NCBI GenBank assembly: GCA_031002005.1
Contig: CM061920.1
Coordinates: forward strand, 114,938,095 to 115,002,094
Direction of reading: 5' to 3'
DNA length: 64,000 nt
Source of the DNA: Vandiemenella viatica
Taxonomy: Eukaryota > Arthropoda > Insecta > Orthoptera > Morabidae
This document shows positions 47,868 through 58,177 of the stretch, in pieces. Within the stretch, counting starts at the first letter, position 1, and every line of letters begins with the position of its first letter. The notes beneath the pieces were generated by a model, which saw only the letters and a program-made list of their open reading frames with translations, was not told where the DNA came from and searched no databases. The position numbers and the translations under genes are program-made.

Positions 47868-50162
47868 TTAATCAGAGTCACTATCATAAATATGATCAGG
47901 TTCATTAATAGTAGGATCATTATAATATCGTTGTTCTTTTCCATTATGAGAAAGGTGAGGAAGATCTATATAAAACTTGTGATGTATGGGAGGGACATAG
48001 GGAAGTAGTTCTTGAAGGTTTTTGTACTTCAGAAACTTCAGCTTTGGTTTCTCTTGGTTTGGGATTAGCTGTGGTAGTTGTGTACAATTCCTTCCAACGC
48101 GTGCTGCTTTCTTGATGTCAGTAATTTCAAATTCTTTTATTGTCCCACTGAGACTTTCTTTGTAAAAAAGTATGAACGGTTTGTCCTTTTGAAAATTAAG
48201 CCACTGCATTTTCTGCAGACCTCTGACAGTATCTTTGAAGAAGGGTTTTAGTACATCCAAGGACACAAAGTCTTCATCCTGCATCTGTATCACACAAAAT
48301 TTTTTGCTGGATTTAGCAACTAAGTTTGACCATTGCTCTGGTACAAAAATTTGATTGCTTCTCTTCTTTGCCCTCTCAATCACGCCAAAATCACTGTCAC
48401 ACTCCATGAAGGAGTGTCCTGACACAAAGAACTTGTGATCAACTGTCTCTATGTGTGTGTTCATTACAATATAGAGCCAGAATTTTATAATTATTCGACC
48501 TTTATTTTGCCCTCCAGCATTATCACTAAATGCTGTGATGTGGGTAACTGTGTGGGGCAAACTCTTGATGTATTTTAAGAGACAGGAAGCAGTTTCCTGA
48601 CATCCCCGACGAGCTTGGCCCTCATGCCACATGAACATTGTGGCATCTCCAGTAAACCAAGTTGTGAATGTCAAAATTGTATGTCCACAACTGACGGGCA
48701 TAATATGCTTTACTGCATGTGAGGTGTGGTGTAGGAAGTGTTTTCTGCAGATCAAAACACACAGCAATACGAGTTGAGTCACTCTTAGCCTCTATAATAC
48801 TTTCATTTTTTGCAGTTCTTGCAGTGTCTGCTTTGCGAAGGTGAATTTCTTTCTCTATGCTGCACCTGTTTTTTGCATCAGGTTCACCATGATCTATCAT
48901 ATTCTGAAGCTTATCGCAAGTACCACATGTATCAGAATTGGGTCTGTGAAAACTCAGATTAAAGGCAGTGTTAAATATGTGCCTATAGAAACTTTCCTTA
49001 ACTGGAGGTAAGTTTCTTTCAGCACAGAATTCTTTACAGAGTGTATACATGAGATGAACATTAAGATTTTTATCCAAATACTGACGTTTTGGATTCTTTA
49101 CTCTTGAGTAATGGCTGCTGTATTTCGGAAAAGAGTTGATGTGTTCCTTTATTACTTCGATTCTTTCTTGTGGCATTTTATTTGCAGGTTCTTTATCACC
49201 CCTTTTGTCTTTTGGTGAAAAACCAGTCACAGAAGCCCTTTTCTTCTGAATAACATTAAACACTCTTTTGTTGCTTAGGTCCAGCGTTTTTAAGAAGAAA
49301 AGCTTGCAAACCCTATAACCTACGAGGCTATACTGGCAACTAATAAGCCTATCCCGTGCTGTATTTGCCTTCTTTCTTGTTGGATCTTGGAGAGTTATTG
49401 AAGAATTTAAGAATGCTGTTTGCAAATTCCAGTTTCCCAGTTTCCAGTACTGTTTAAAGATCTCTTCTCTCTTTGCCTCAGAAATATTCTGATTGCATTT
49501 AAACCTACATTTATGGCAACACTCCCTCACTCTTTTCTTTTCATGCATATTTCCCATCCTGTCTGTATACTGTTCCCCTTCATTCCTTGCTTTTTTTGCC
49601 ATGTTTCTTTTCCAGCTAAGTAACAATTTTATTTTCCTTTTTCCATGTTGAACTGACCCAACAAGTTCCGCTTCATCAGCTTCCTTCCCTGCAACATTTT
49701 CGTTAGACTCTGAAAATATAATAAAGATCACATTACCAGTATGCTTCTGCAATGAATACCAAAGAATGTGGGGATTATTAACTTTCGTGATAAAGGGTGT
49801 CTCAGAATGTTTTTCGTTTTTAGATGTTAAATAAAAAACAAAATATCAATTAAATCTCGTTTTATTTAATGTTATTTTAAAGTGCAATTCTTGAAGTTTA
49901 TTTATGAAAAACAACCGTTTGCAAATGCGCACCATTCATTTGTTCACACTCATTTAACCTGGACCCAAAATTTTCAATAACTCGCTGGAGCATCGCTCTT
50001 GGAATAGAGTTGATTTCTTCAGTGATTCTTTGCGGTTGGCGCGTATTGGTCAATTCAAAAAAGAAAAACATTCTGAGACACCCTTTATTATACAGAATAT
50101 CAAAGAGACTACTTACCACTGTTGTAGAGGTTAGGTGCAATATTTTCATCTGCTTCAGACAT
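47868..50162 (-). CDS. GGQNK-type (DUF7869-like) putative DDE transposase, 2 exons, one frameshift
   Basis: Exon 1 (50162-50117) starts at ATG and encodes MSEADENIAPNLYNS plus one base. The donor is GTAAGT and the acceptor TTTTCAG (exon 2 from 49709 to 47868). The splice joins in frame to give an acidic start. Exon 2 has a basic segment and a cysteine cluster CCHKCRFKC, an IFKQYWKLGNWNLQ helix region, and DTCGTC, a second possible zinc site. The putative RNase H-like core comprises AVCFDLQKTLPTP (Asp), ITAFSDNAGGQNKGR (Asp) and GHSFMECDSDFGVIE (acidic). Total is about 628 residues, ending in an acidic tail. A single extra T near 48650 (GGTTTACTGG) splits the frame; otherwise I see no stop. 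I know homologues as uncharacterised multi-copy proteins of insects and cnidarians; the DDE role is inferred from motifs and from the surrounding inverted repeats. Confidence 0.75.
49793..50084. mobile_element. Tc1/mariner-type MITE inside the transposase intron
   Basis: Inverted ends AAGGGTGTCTCAGAATGTTT at 49793 and its complement ending at 50084, flanked by TA on both sides (49791-49792, 50085-50086). The minus strand still encodes SIPRAMLQRVIENFGSRLNE, the C-terminal signature of an IS630/Tc1-mariner transposase. It is therefore an internally deleted copy of such an element rather than an unrelated MITE. Sitting in the intron, it does not interrupt the coding sequence. Confidence 0.85.
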
Positions 50163-50506
50163 ATTTTCTCAAACTGTTAATAACTACACGTCACAATAAT
50201 ATATAAAAACTTGATAAACCACTACATCAATAATTTTAAGTCACATAGTAAGACACTTTCCGTAATTTTATAGCCCAAGCTCGCCAACATCAACCAATCA
50301 CCACACTTGTACCCCTTGTCCTCTAAACACATGGAGTATTTTGGTCAGTGGTTTTTCTTTTCCTCACTAGATGTCAGCACCTAACTATCTCCCGCTTATA
50401 TCCTTTGTGCACCAAATAAATTATCATATTAGGTAACTGTTCCTGCACTTAACTCGTTTTTTAACAAAATGTCACTTATACCCCTTGGCTTCTAAGCGCC
50501 TCAATT

Positions 50507-50949
50507 TAGAGATACAATATCCCAAGGACAAAGCAATATTTTACATTTCACCTTCAATGTGTCTCATCAAGTTATATAAGAATCCATCATCTGGTTTAAC
50601 GAGAAGTGTAAATGAGATATATAGATAAAATCTTCAATTTTGATTTGTCTTGTGGTGTTACATAAGAATACATCATCAAATTGCAACGCCACAGTTAAAA
50701 GATTTTTCATAAAAGAGTGTTCACATGTTTCTGGGTTGGACAAATACTGTTATAGAAGAAAATCGACATGGATTTTTGTTTCCTTGTGAAGAAAGTTTAA
50801 ATTTGTTCTCACGATCCACGATGGTAATTTCAACATTTCTGAGATACAAAAACTTAACTTAAAACGGCAAAAATACTCTGTTAGGCGAAAAAGGGGGTGT
50901 AGAGAAATTGCTACAGGGGTGTGTGCTCTATCGGAATTAAATCAAACTA
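50507..50949. other. Right flank of the GGQNK transposon with dispersed-repeat units
   Basis: Two units containing ATAAGAAT(C/A)CATCATC (about 50575 and 50665) resemble sequences at 23460-23500 and 26120-26220, and the inverse of 47240-47340. No gene is seen. Confidence 0.45.
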
Positions 50950-51125
50950 TAAAGTGAGCTTGATGGGTGAACGGTACCACTCAAGCCTTGCACTCGAGAA
51001 CACTTGTATTCAAATCTCCGTCCGGCCATCGAGTTTTCAGTTTTACATGGTTTCACAAGCAAAATACTCAGGATGTGATGCATACCTCTTGGGGCCGGAA
51101 CTCAACATTAAATTTTTCCTCACTT
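50950..51125 (+). repeat. Degenerate tRNA-derived SINE
   Basis: GGGTGAACGGTACCAC, then CAAATCTCCGTCCGGCCATC and TTTTACATGGTTTCAC follow the order of the complete SINE at 34822-35038, but on the plus strand and with a damaged B box. Confidence 0.5.
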
Positions 51126-51151
51126 AAAAGCTTATATAAATTATCACCATA

Positions 51152-52001
51152 TCTATAGCTATAAAACGAAAACCTGATAAATTTGTCTTATAAAAACTCG
51201 GAAACTATGGAGCGGATTTTGATGGATTTTTCGCCATTTTAAAGCTTAGAATCTCAATTAAGTTTGGCGTCTTATGTTTCAACGTTAAATAATGCAGGAG
51301 AATTAAATGAAATTCTGAATGCATGATGACGAATCCCAATGTTGGAAGGATCAGATGTTGCATACTTCGCACTAAATATACGTCTCTGACCATAGCCTTT
51401 AATGAAAGCAATAAGATAAATTTACAAAAATAACTACTTTGCACACTAATCAAAACTTGAAGTATTCTTTCCTATATTTTGAGATATTCGATTTTTAAAC
51501 GCCATAGACAGCCGAAGAAACAACAGTTCTTTTTTTAAGCACGATCTCTGGACAATGACTTTGGCTATCATCAATAGTATTCTGTTTATGATGATACTAT
51601 TCTGGATTCATTTTCGACATTTGTATAAAAGGATGAATCTGCGGAGTTAAAGTATCTGGCGTTTCGAGCAAAAAGTATATTCACTTCGCAATTGAATCAA
51701 ATGTGAGTTTCCTGCATAATCTAGCATTTTTCAGTAATCTAATAATGCAACTTCTTAAACAAATTAATGAAGCTTGATAACATGAATATTTTCTGACGAA
51801 TGAAAATAGTGTACGTGCAAATAAACTTCAACCCACCCGCTTCTTGGTAGGGGGCGGATGAATCTAGCTTTGCTTTAATTATGAAAAAAGTTGGTGTGAA
51901 TTTTATGAAACACTGAGAAAATGTTTCTCATTGCGGGAATAAAAATAGGACACGGGTAAATCTATGCCAACTATACCGGGCAACGCTGGGAACTCCGCTA
52001 G
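51152..52001 (+). mobile_element. Short non-autonomous Helitron, both ends present (family H1)
   Basis: 850 bp beginning A|TCTATAGCTATAAAACG and ending CTAG|T, with a GC-rich hairpin region (CCGGGCAACGCTGGG) just before the end. These are the hallmarks of Helitrons: a TC start, a CTRR end, a 3' hairpin, insertion between A and T, and no target duplication. It has no coding capacity and would need a Rep-helicase supplied elsewhere. Confidence 0.75.
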
Positions 52002-52023
52002 TAGTGCGTCACAAAACCACAAC

Positions 52024-52056
52024 GTTTCTAACAGCTGGTTCTGTTGTATTCATCAG
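52024..52056 (-). ncRNA. Hammerhead ribozyme motif in the PLE left arm
   Basis: On the minus strand a perfect CTGATGA (52056-52050) and perfect GAAAC (52028-52024) bracket a 5-bp stem AACAG/CTGTT. Both invariant core boxes of the type found in PLE pseudo-LTRs are intact. Self-cleavage was not tested here, and stems I and III are short and uncertain. Confidence 0.6.
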
Positions 52057-52167
52057 GAGTCCAATAGCTTCAGGTGTTGCAAGTTGGATGTCTTACCTAG
52101 GCTGGCTTAGCAGAAGCCACAATTTTGACCAATAGCAGCTTGGTCGAGTGGTTGTTCGCTTGCAGCT

Positions 52168-52855
52168 TGTAATAGCCCTCATACCTGAACTTTAAATAGA
52201 ATTGTATTTAATGAAGTATCTGTAGTGAGCTAAAGTTTGCTTGAATATTATCTGGTATGTTTGTGTGGCAATTTCTTGTAAATCAGTGTATATAGACTTC
52301 GTTTTATTAAAGGAAATTATTTAAAGGCCATTTAATATGTTTACGAACAGAATTGTGCAAGAGAATTGCTTAAATGTGTGCAATTCCAGCTATTAATGCA
52401 AGTTACGATGTCTACAGGACAATTTTATACAGTTTAAAATGATTTCTGTAAATAATTTTGTGTTTAAATATCTTTAATTTCCATTTCTGACCGTTTTGTA
52501 ATGATGTTAAGTGATTATGTATTAATTCTGATTGTTTTTAATATGTTTAATTGTTTGAGTAATTGTTAATGTTCCAGAAATATCTGGCGGACGCTTTTTG
52601 AAGAATTCCAGTAATTTCGATAGAGCCTTTATAAAGAAATCGGCAGAAGGACAGAGTTTAGTTTATAGTTAGTTTACAGTCAGTTTATACAAATTCTCTT
52701 TGGAACTGCATCAGTAGTATCTCTGGATATTGTATCTTTGCATGTGAAAAATATCACTGACTTGTTGTTTTTGAAAAATAAACAAAACTCTTAAACTGAA
52801 CTTTGGTGGACTACTACTTAATTAATGGATTAATTAAACCACCGAAGACCCTTAT
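52168..52855 (+). repeat. Solo LTR-like repeat (family L3, copy A)
   Basis: Starts TGTAATAGCCCTCA and ends around GACCCTTATA. TATA box at 52630-52636, AATAAA at 52777-52782. Similar throughout to 59808-61548 (minus its insertion), roughly 70% by eye. No second copy or coding region lies nearby, so it is probably a solo LTR left by recombination. Confidence 0.6.
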
Positions 52856-53034
52856 AAGTTGTTGGGCTGCCCAATCAGCACATGGAATTACTGGATGACG
52901 TGATAGCCCTGTACAGTGAAGCCAAGAGTAGACCTTGCCTGCTGGCAGTTGCTGGGCTGCCTAATCAGCACGTGGCAGAACTGGAAGGAGCCATCCGCCA
53001 GCGGAGTGTATCGATGTTATGGCCTGCGTAACAG

Positions 53035-54392
53035 TTAGTCAAGAACTTGTCCACTGATGCTTGCAGAGCCAACCATTCCATGCACAGCTGAACGATACCG
53101 CCGGATATGCTGGCGGTCCGCAATGCTGGCAGTTGCATTCTGGGTGGTCACTAGCGCTGGCGTAATCTGTGGCGCCTGAGAGGCATTATTTGCATCTTTT
53201 ATGTCCTGTTGTGTAGATCTGCCACATTCCTGTTTAATGATTGGGCTGCAAGCTTCGCTCAAGTAGAGCCCATCATCTGTATATGTTTTTATCAATCAGC
53301 CATACTTTCAATGCCTTGCTTCTGACGTAGTCCCAGACAGAAGAGGCCCTGGCCAGCACCACCATTTTATCAAACTATATCCTGTGCTCTTTATTGAAAG
53401 CATGCTTCGTTATCACAGACTTTTCCAGTTCCCTCAGCGTTTGGTGTCGTTTATGCTCAGTAAGGCGCTCTTCAATCGTTCCGATAGTCTGATCAATATA
53501 GACTTTGCGCATTCAAACGGTACAGAATAAATCCCAGGTATTCTTAAGCACAAGTCATTTTTTTTACCAAATGCAGCATGTCATGTGTCTTGGTGGTAGG
53601 CTGTAAGATACTTTTTATCCCTTACTGCAGCAACAGTCTTCCAATCCTTCCCGATGTGTTCCTGGCATATGGAAGGAAAGCAAGAGTTTTAGTGGTTCAT
53701 CTTGCTCAGTTGGTGGTCTTGGTAGCTTCTGAATAAAGGTATACAATATCTGCCGCCAAGAGTAGCCATTCTGTTCAAAGACAGTTTTAACACATTTTAT
53801 TTCTTTTGGCTGGCACTCACGATTGGAGATGGCTCTTGCTCTGTGTACCAGTGTGGCCAATACGGAGTTGCATTGTGTTAGGTGGTGATGATAACTGGCT
53901 GCACCCAAGTAGCCCTCAGTGTGGGTCGGTTTGCGGTATACACTATGCGGCAAAGTTCTGTTGGGTTTACGCTTTATTAAGATTTCCAGGAATGGGAGGC
54001 ACACATTCTGCTCCTCTTCTTTCGTAAAACGTATATTGGGATGGATTCTATTAAGATGCCTGGATACCATTTGGTCACATGGCATAGCAGGAGGGTTTGA
54101 GGGTAGCACTCTCTTGTGCCCTCTCTTGAAAATCCTCCATGAAGAGGTTTGCTACTACTGGAGGGAGCAGAGACCCCATTGCCACTCCACCGGATTGTTT
54201 GTAGTACTTCCCTCCATACATGAAATAAGTGGATGAAAGTACACGGTCAAGGAGGTCTGCGCTACTTGGCTCAAAATGATGGCATATTAACTCAAGACCT
54301 GACATGAAGGCTGATTGCGCCTTTGTGTTCTGCCACATGCTGATTGGGCAAACTAGGAACTGCCTGAAGATGGGGTCTACTCTTCGGTTCAC
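53035..54392 (-). pseudogene. Penelope reverse transcriptase and GIY-YIG endonuclease, degenerate
   Basis: Minus strand, in order: LSSTYFMYGGKYYKQSGGVA followed by MGSLLPPVVANLFMEDF (RT motif of PLEs); then FTKEEEQNVCLPFLEILIKR and SVYRKPTHTEGYLGAASYHH with LVHRARAISN; then the GIY-YIG core PGIYSVPFEC followed by a YIDQTIGTIEERLTEHK frame (about 53350-53560). The N-terminal RT half with the first catalytic Asp is missing. The segment expected to carry the second catalytic motif (YVDD type) is deleted between about 54080 and 54100. Several frame changes exist. PLE enzymes copy RNA using a GIY-YIG nick instead of an AP endonuclease. Confidence 0.85.
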
Positions 54393-54484
54393 TCAACTGA
54401 ACTGCTATTGGTCAATATAACAACTTCTGCTAAGCCAGTCTAGGCGGTGACATCCAGCGTGCAACACCTGAAGCTAACTGACAC

Positions 54485-54516
54485 CTGACAAAGACAGCAG
54501 AGTCAGCTGTCAAAAC
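54485..54516 (+). ncRNA. Hammerhead-like motif in the PLE right arm
   Basis: CTGACAA (54485-54491), a perfect 6-bp stem GACAGC/GCTGTC, and AAAAC in place of GAAAC. The stem and order match the left-arm motif on the opposite strand, but both core boxes carry changes that should reduce or abolish cleavage. Confidence 0.5.
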
Positions 54517-54545
54517 GTGTTTGTACAACACCATCCAGTTAAATA

Positions 54546-55030
54546 CCCGAGTAGATTATATTGCATCAGTTTGCTGGGAAAGACTATGCTCACACATGTG
54601 GGTTGAAAGCACCAACTTCAAAAGTAGCCATCCATTTCCCGAAGGTCTAAAACACTGCTCTGAGGCCTTATCAGATCTGTAAAAAATATGTTTTTTCTCT
54701 CTCTCTTTTCCAGTCTGTTATTGATTTGACAGTCGTAATTACAGTTTTGAGATCACTTAATCCTTTGGTCATGTCATTGAAATGTCAATGAATCAATCTG
54801 TTGTACTGGTAACCACAAGATCTAAAATGTTTAGTTACTGTTTTGACATGGTTCAGTAACCTGCTCCTAGAGATAATGATTCGAGATCAGGTCGGGAATT
54901 GCTTCAGAATTCGGCATATCCCTGCCACAAGTAACTTGAACATAATTACTCCTGTCAATATAAGGAAAGTTGAAATTATCTCCCAGTATTATACTATGAC
55001 CCTCAAAGCAATGAGTGACGATATGTTATA
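54546..55030. other. Non-coding stretch
   Basis: No recognisable gene. Confidence 0.5.
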
Positions 55031-55311
55031 TCTTTAAACGAGCAATTCTTGTATGTACATATTTAGTATCTCAGATATGGCTCTAACGATTTTGATGAAA
55101 TTTCATATTTAGGTAACGTTTTATTTTCACGTAGTATCTTCATTGCAAAAACGTGAATTTACAAAAAACAAATGATTCTAGTATTTAGTATCTGGGAAAC
55201 AGCTCTAATGCCATCTCGTCTATCTTTCATGCACACCAAGACTACTGATGTTAGGTTTCCTTTGGTTAGAGCAATGAACTCTTATATCTATATATGAACA
55301 ATTCTTGTATA
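55031..55311 (+). mobile_element. Helitron 5' ends (second family), two overlapping copies
   Basis: A|TCTTTAAACGAGCAATTCTT at 55031 followed by TCTCAGATATGGCTCTAACG is a Helitron-type 5' end. A similar start recurs at about 55286 (ATATGAACAATTCTTGTAT) and is cut at 55312 by the minus-strand Helitron. Related sequence reappears at 59520-59650. Confidence 0.45.
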
Positions 55312-56185
55312 CTAGCTGACCCATGCGAATACTTCACACAGTATGATGGTAATATAATAATGTGGAAATAAGTAAATGGAAGTATATTTATTAATAAAGG
55401 TATTTGATTTTTAAGATTTGTAATAAATATCACATTTATTGTAAAAAGTCACTATCATTAAATACTACATGTTTAATTATAGAACATTTAAAAAGTAGAT
55501 ATTTAAAAAATAGATATTGGCATTGTCAGATGTGATTTTTTCATACTTCTTTAGTTTCCGAAACTTCTTTGAAAACAATATTTGCAGTTATATGTGATCA
55601 CTAGGGTTCGGATCTTTAGGACTCATATTTTTTTTCCTGCTTTCTTTTTTAGCTGAAATGCTGAATTAAACACCAATTCAACATTTCTGATTGTATTTAA
55701 ACGTATTTCAAATAGCATATAAATGCATATTCAGAGCATTTTCCTATTTCAGTCATATGTAAATAATATTTATGGTCATACGGTCATATATTGAGGAAAA
55801 ATCTGGTAGTTTTTTTTAAATAGTACTTACCAGCAATTCACTAGATACAGATAAGAAGAAATTAAGATAATTATTCACAGAACTGAACTTCTGCTAAACT
55901 AGTAGGAGGGGGGTGGGAGGGCAATTTACACTATGTTCAGAATTCACCAGTTAAGAATTAAAGTAACACATTATTTTCAATCTCTAAATGTAATGTTCCG
56001 CCCACCTTTTTAATCTTGATAGTGCAGCAGAAGCATGCTTGTATAGATCCGCTTCAATCAATACATCAACGAAATATCCTCAGTCATCTTTAAATCTGCA
56101 GTGGAATCAGTGAGTAGATCTACTGCCATGCCGAAAATAAAATTTTGTGAAAGTGCGAAAGGGAATTTAGAGAGCAGGTGAAAGA

Positions 56186-56342
56186 TTTTTTTTTTTTTTA
56201 ACTGCTTTATGTTTCTCAACAGCGAGGTCTTTAGAGACAGGAAAAGATGGGGGGCAAGGAATGGGAAGAATTCGGCCATGGCCTTTTTAAGGAAGCATCC
56301 TGGCATTTGCCTGGAGTCAAATCACTCCATGGAAAACCCAAA
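56186..56342 (-). repeat. SINE body, tRNA head missing
   Basis: T run (poly(A) tail on the minus strand) at 56188-56199, then CAACAGCGAGGTCTTTAGAG and GAATTCGGCCATGGCCTTTT. Truncated where the tRNA-like part should begin. Confidence 0.75.
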
Positions 56343-56644
56343 CAGATGAAAGAGTTCTATTCTGTAAATTATCTGAAATTAAAGTGACTTCAACAAAACG
56401 ATTTAAAATTTAATTTTCCAATGGTGCAGCGAGTGCACGAAAGCAAATTATGCTGTCTACATGAAAACGACCCTACTACATGAAATAAATGTTGTATAAT
56501 TGAGCATGTTTTGATGTATAGTAAATTTAAATGTTTGGTCATATTTTGTCATTTTTAGGTTATATTTATCCATTTTTAATGTCATATTTGCCTGCATATT
56601 TCTCTACATTTTTTAACAGAACCCTAGTGATCACCCTCCAGTTT

Positions 56645-56862
56645 TGTTTGTAGCTTTACACCTCATCGACGTCATTAGAGGCAGGAGAGGAATGGGAGGT
56701 AATTCAGCTATGGCCTTTTTGAAGGAACCATCCCAACATTCACTTGAAGTGATTTGGGGAAACCATACAAAACAAACATCTGGATGGCCTGATGGGAATT
56801 CGAACCCACATCCTCCCGAATGCGAGGACAAATTTAACCGTTCACCTGACATGCTCAAAATC
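56645..56862 (-). repeat. tRNA-derived SINE, nearly complete
   Basis: Minus strand: A-box-like CAGGTGAACGGTTAAATTT, B-box GGTTCGAATTC, then the family body (GGTTTCCCCAAATCACTTC on the minus strand). Confidence 0.75.
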
Positions 56863-56899
56863 ATAAATATTATTTCTATAAGGCATTTTTTTTTTTAAT

Positions 56900-58146
56900 C
56901 ACAAGCCTGTATCTTCCTTCATACTTAACCGAAATAAATGAATCAGGTGTCATTTTAAAGCTTATGGTCTCCACTTTGGTCACATCATGTTTTAAGAAAA
57001 AGTTTTCGGAATTCTACCCTTAAAAGGCAAAAATGTCAATATGTCTAAAATGCTGTTTTCTGTGTTAGGAGTCATTTATCTACCTGGATACCTATCTGAA
57101 ATCGTTTAATGAAGTATCATTTTAAAGATTAAGATCTCCGCTTTAGCGACGTCATATACTAAGACAAAATTTGTTCGAAATTCGATCCTTAAAGGGCAAA
57201 AGTACCAAAATTTTTGCAATGCGTTTTTGTATCACGAGCCATTTATCTCACTTCATATGTAACCGAAACAGATTAAAGTGTAAGGTCTCTGCCGTGGTAA
57301 CATTATATTTTAAAAAAAGGAATTTTTCGTAATTTGACCCTTAAAGGGCAAAATTGTCAATTTTTCTAAATTGCGTTTTTTGTGCCTTGAGCCATTTATC
57401 TCCCTGGATGTCTAACAAAAATCGATAAATCAAGTAGGATTAGTAATGTCTCAACTTTGGTGACATAATATTTTAAGAAAGCAGTTTTTTGGAATTCAAC
57501 CCTTAAAGGGAAAAAGTATAATTGGTTCTACAACGAATTTTTGTCTTTCTATTTATCTCCCTCGATATCTAACCGATATAGATAAATAAGGTATCATATT
57601 AAAGACTAAAGTCTCCGCCATGGTAATGTTATATTCTAAGAAAGAAATTTTTCGAAATTCGACCCTTAAAGGGCAAAAAAAATACAATCCTTCTAAAATG
57701 CGTTTTTTGTATCTCGAGCCATTTATCTCCATGGATATCTAAACAAAATCGATAAATCAAGTAAGATTATGAAGAGTAATGTCTCAGCTGACATCATATT
57801 TAAGAAAGTTTTTTTTGGAATTCAACCCTTCAAGGGAAAAAGTATAAATGGTTCTAAAACGCATCTTTTTGTCACGAGCTATTTATCTCCTTTGATATCT
57901 AACCATTATAGATAAATGAAATATCATATTAAAGACTAAGGCCTCCACCGTGGTAACATTATATTTTCAGAAAGGATTTTTTTTTGTAATTTGACCCTTA
58001 AAGGAAAATAATGTCAATATTTCTAAAATGCGTTTTTTTTGTGTTTTGAGCCACTTATCTCCCTGGATATCTAAGCAAAATCGATAAATGAAGTAGGAGT
58101 ATGAAGAGTAATGACTCAGCTTTGGTGACATCACATATTAAGAAAG

Positions 58147-58177
<31 letters not shown>

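Larger units (their letters stand above)
47530..50502 (-). mobile_element. DNA transposon with GGQNK-type putative DDE transposase, nearly intact
   Basis: 2973 bp. Terminal inverted repeats of 33 bp with one mismatch (47530-47562 and 50470-50502) begin GAGGC(A/G)CTTAGAAGCC and continue through AAGGGGTATAAGTGACA. The sequence AATT flanks both ends (47526-47529 and 50503-50506), a likely 4-bp target duplication. Extra copies of the repeat motif lie inside: inverted at 47742-47770 on the left, and a weaker direct copy at 50303-50326 on the right. They could serve as transposase-binding sites. One two-exon gene on the minus strand fills most of the element, and a 292-bp MITE sits in its intron. 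Confidence 0.85.
52010..54545 (-). mobile_element. PLE with inverted arms, split by a solo LTR
   Basis: Two arms of about 150 bp (52016-52167 and 54390-54545) are inverted copies sharing AGCTTCAGGTGTTGCA and CTGGCTTAGCAGAAG. Between them, on the minus strand, lie the reverse transcriptase and GIY-YIG endonuclease remnants. The LTR-like sequence at 52168-52855 is inserted immediately beside the left arm. Confidence 0.8.
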
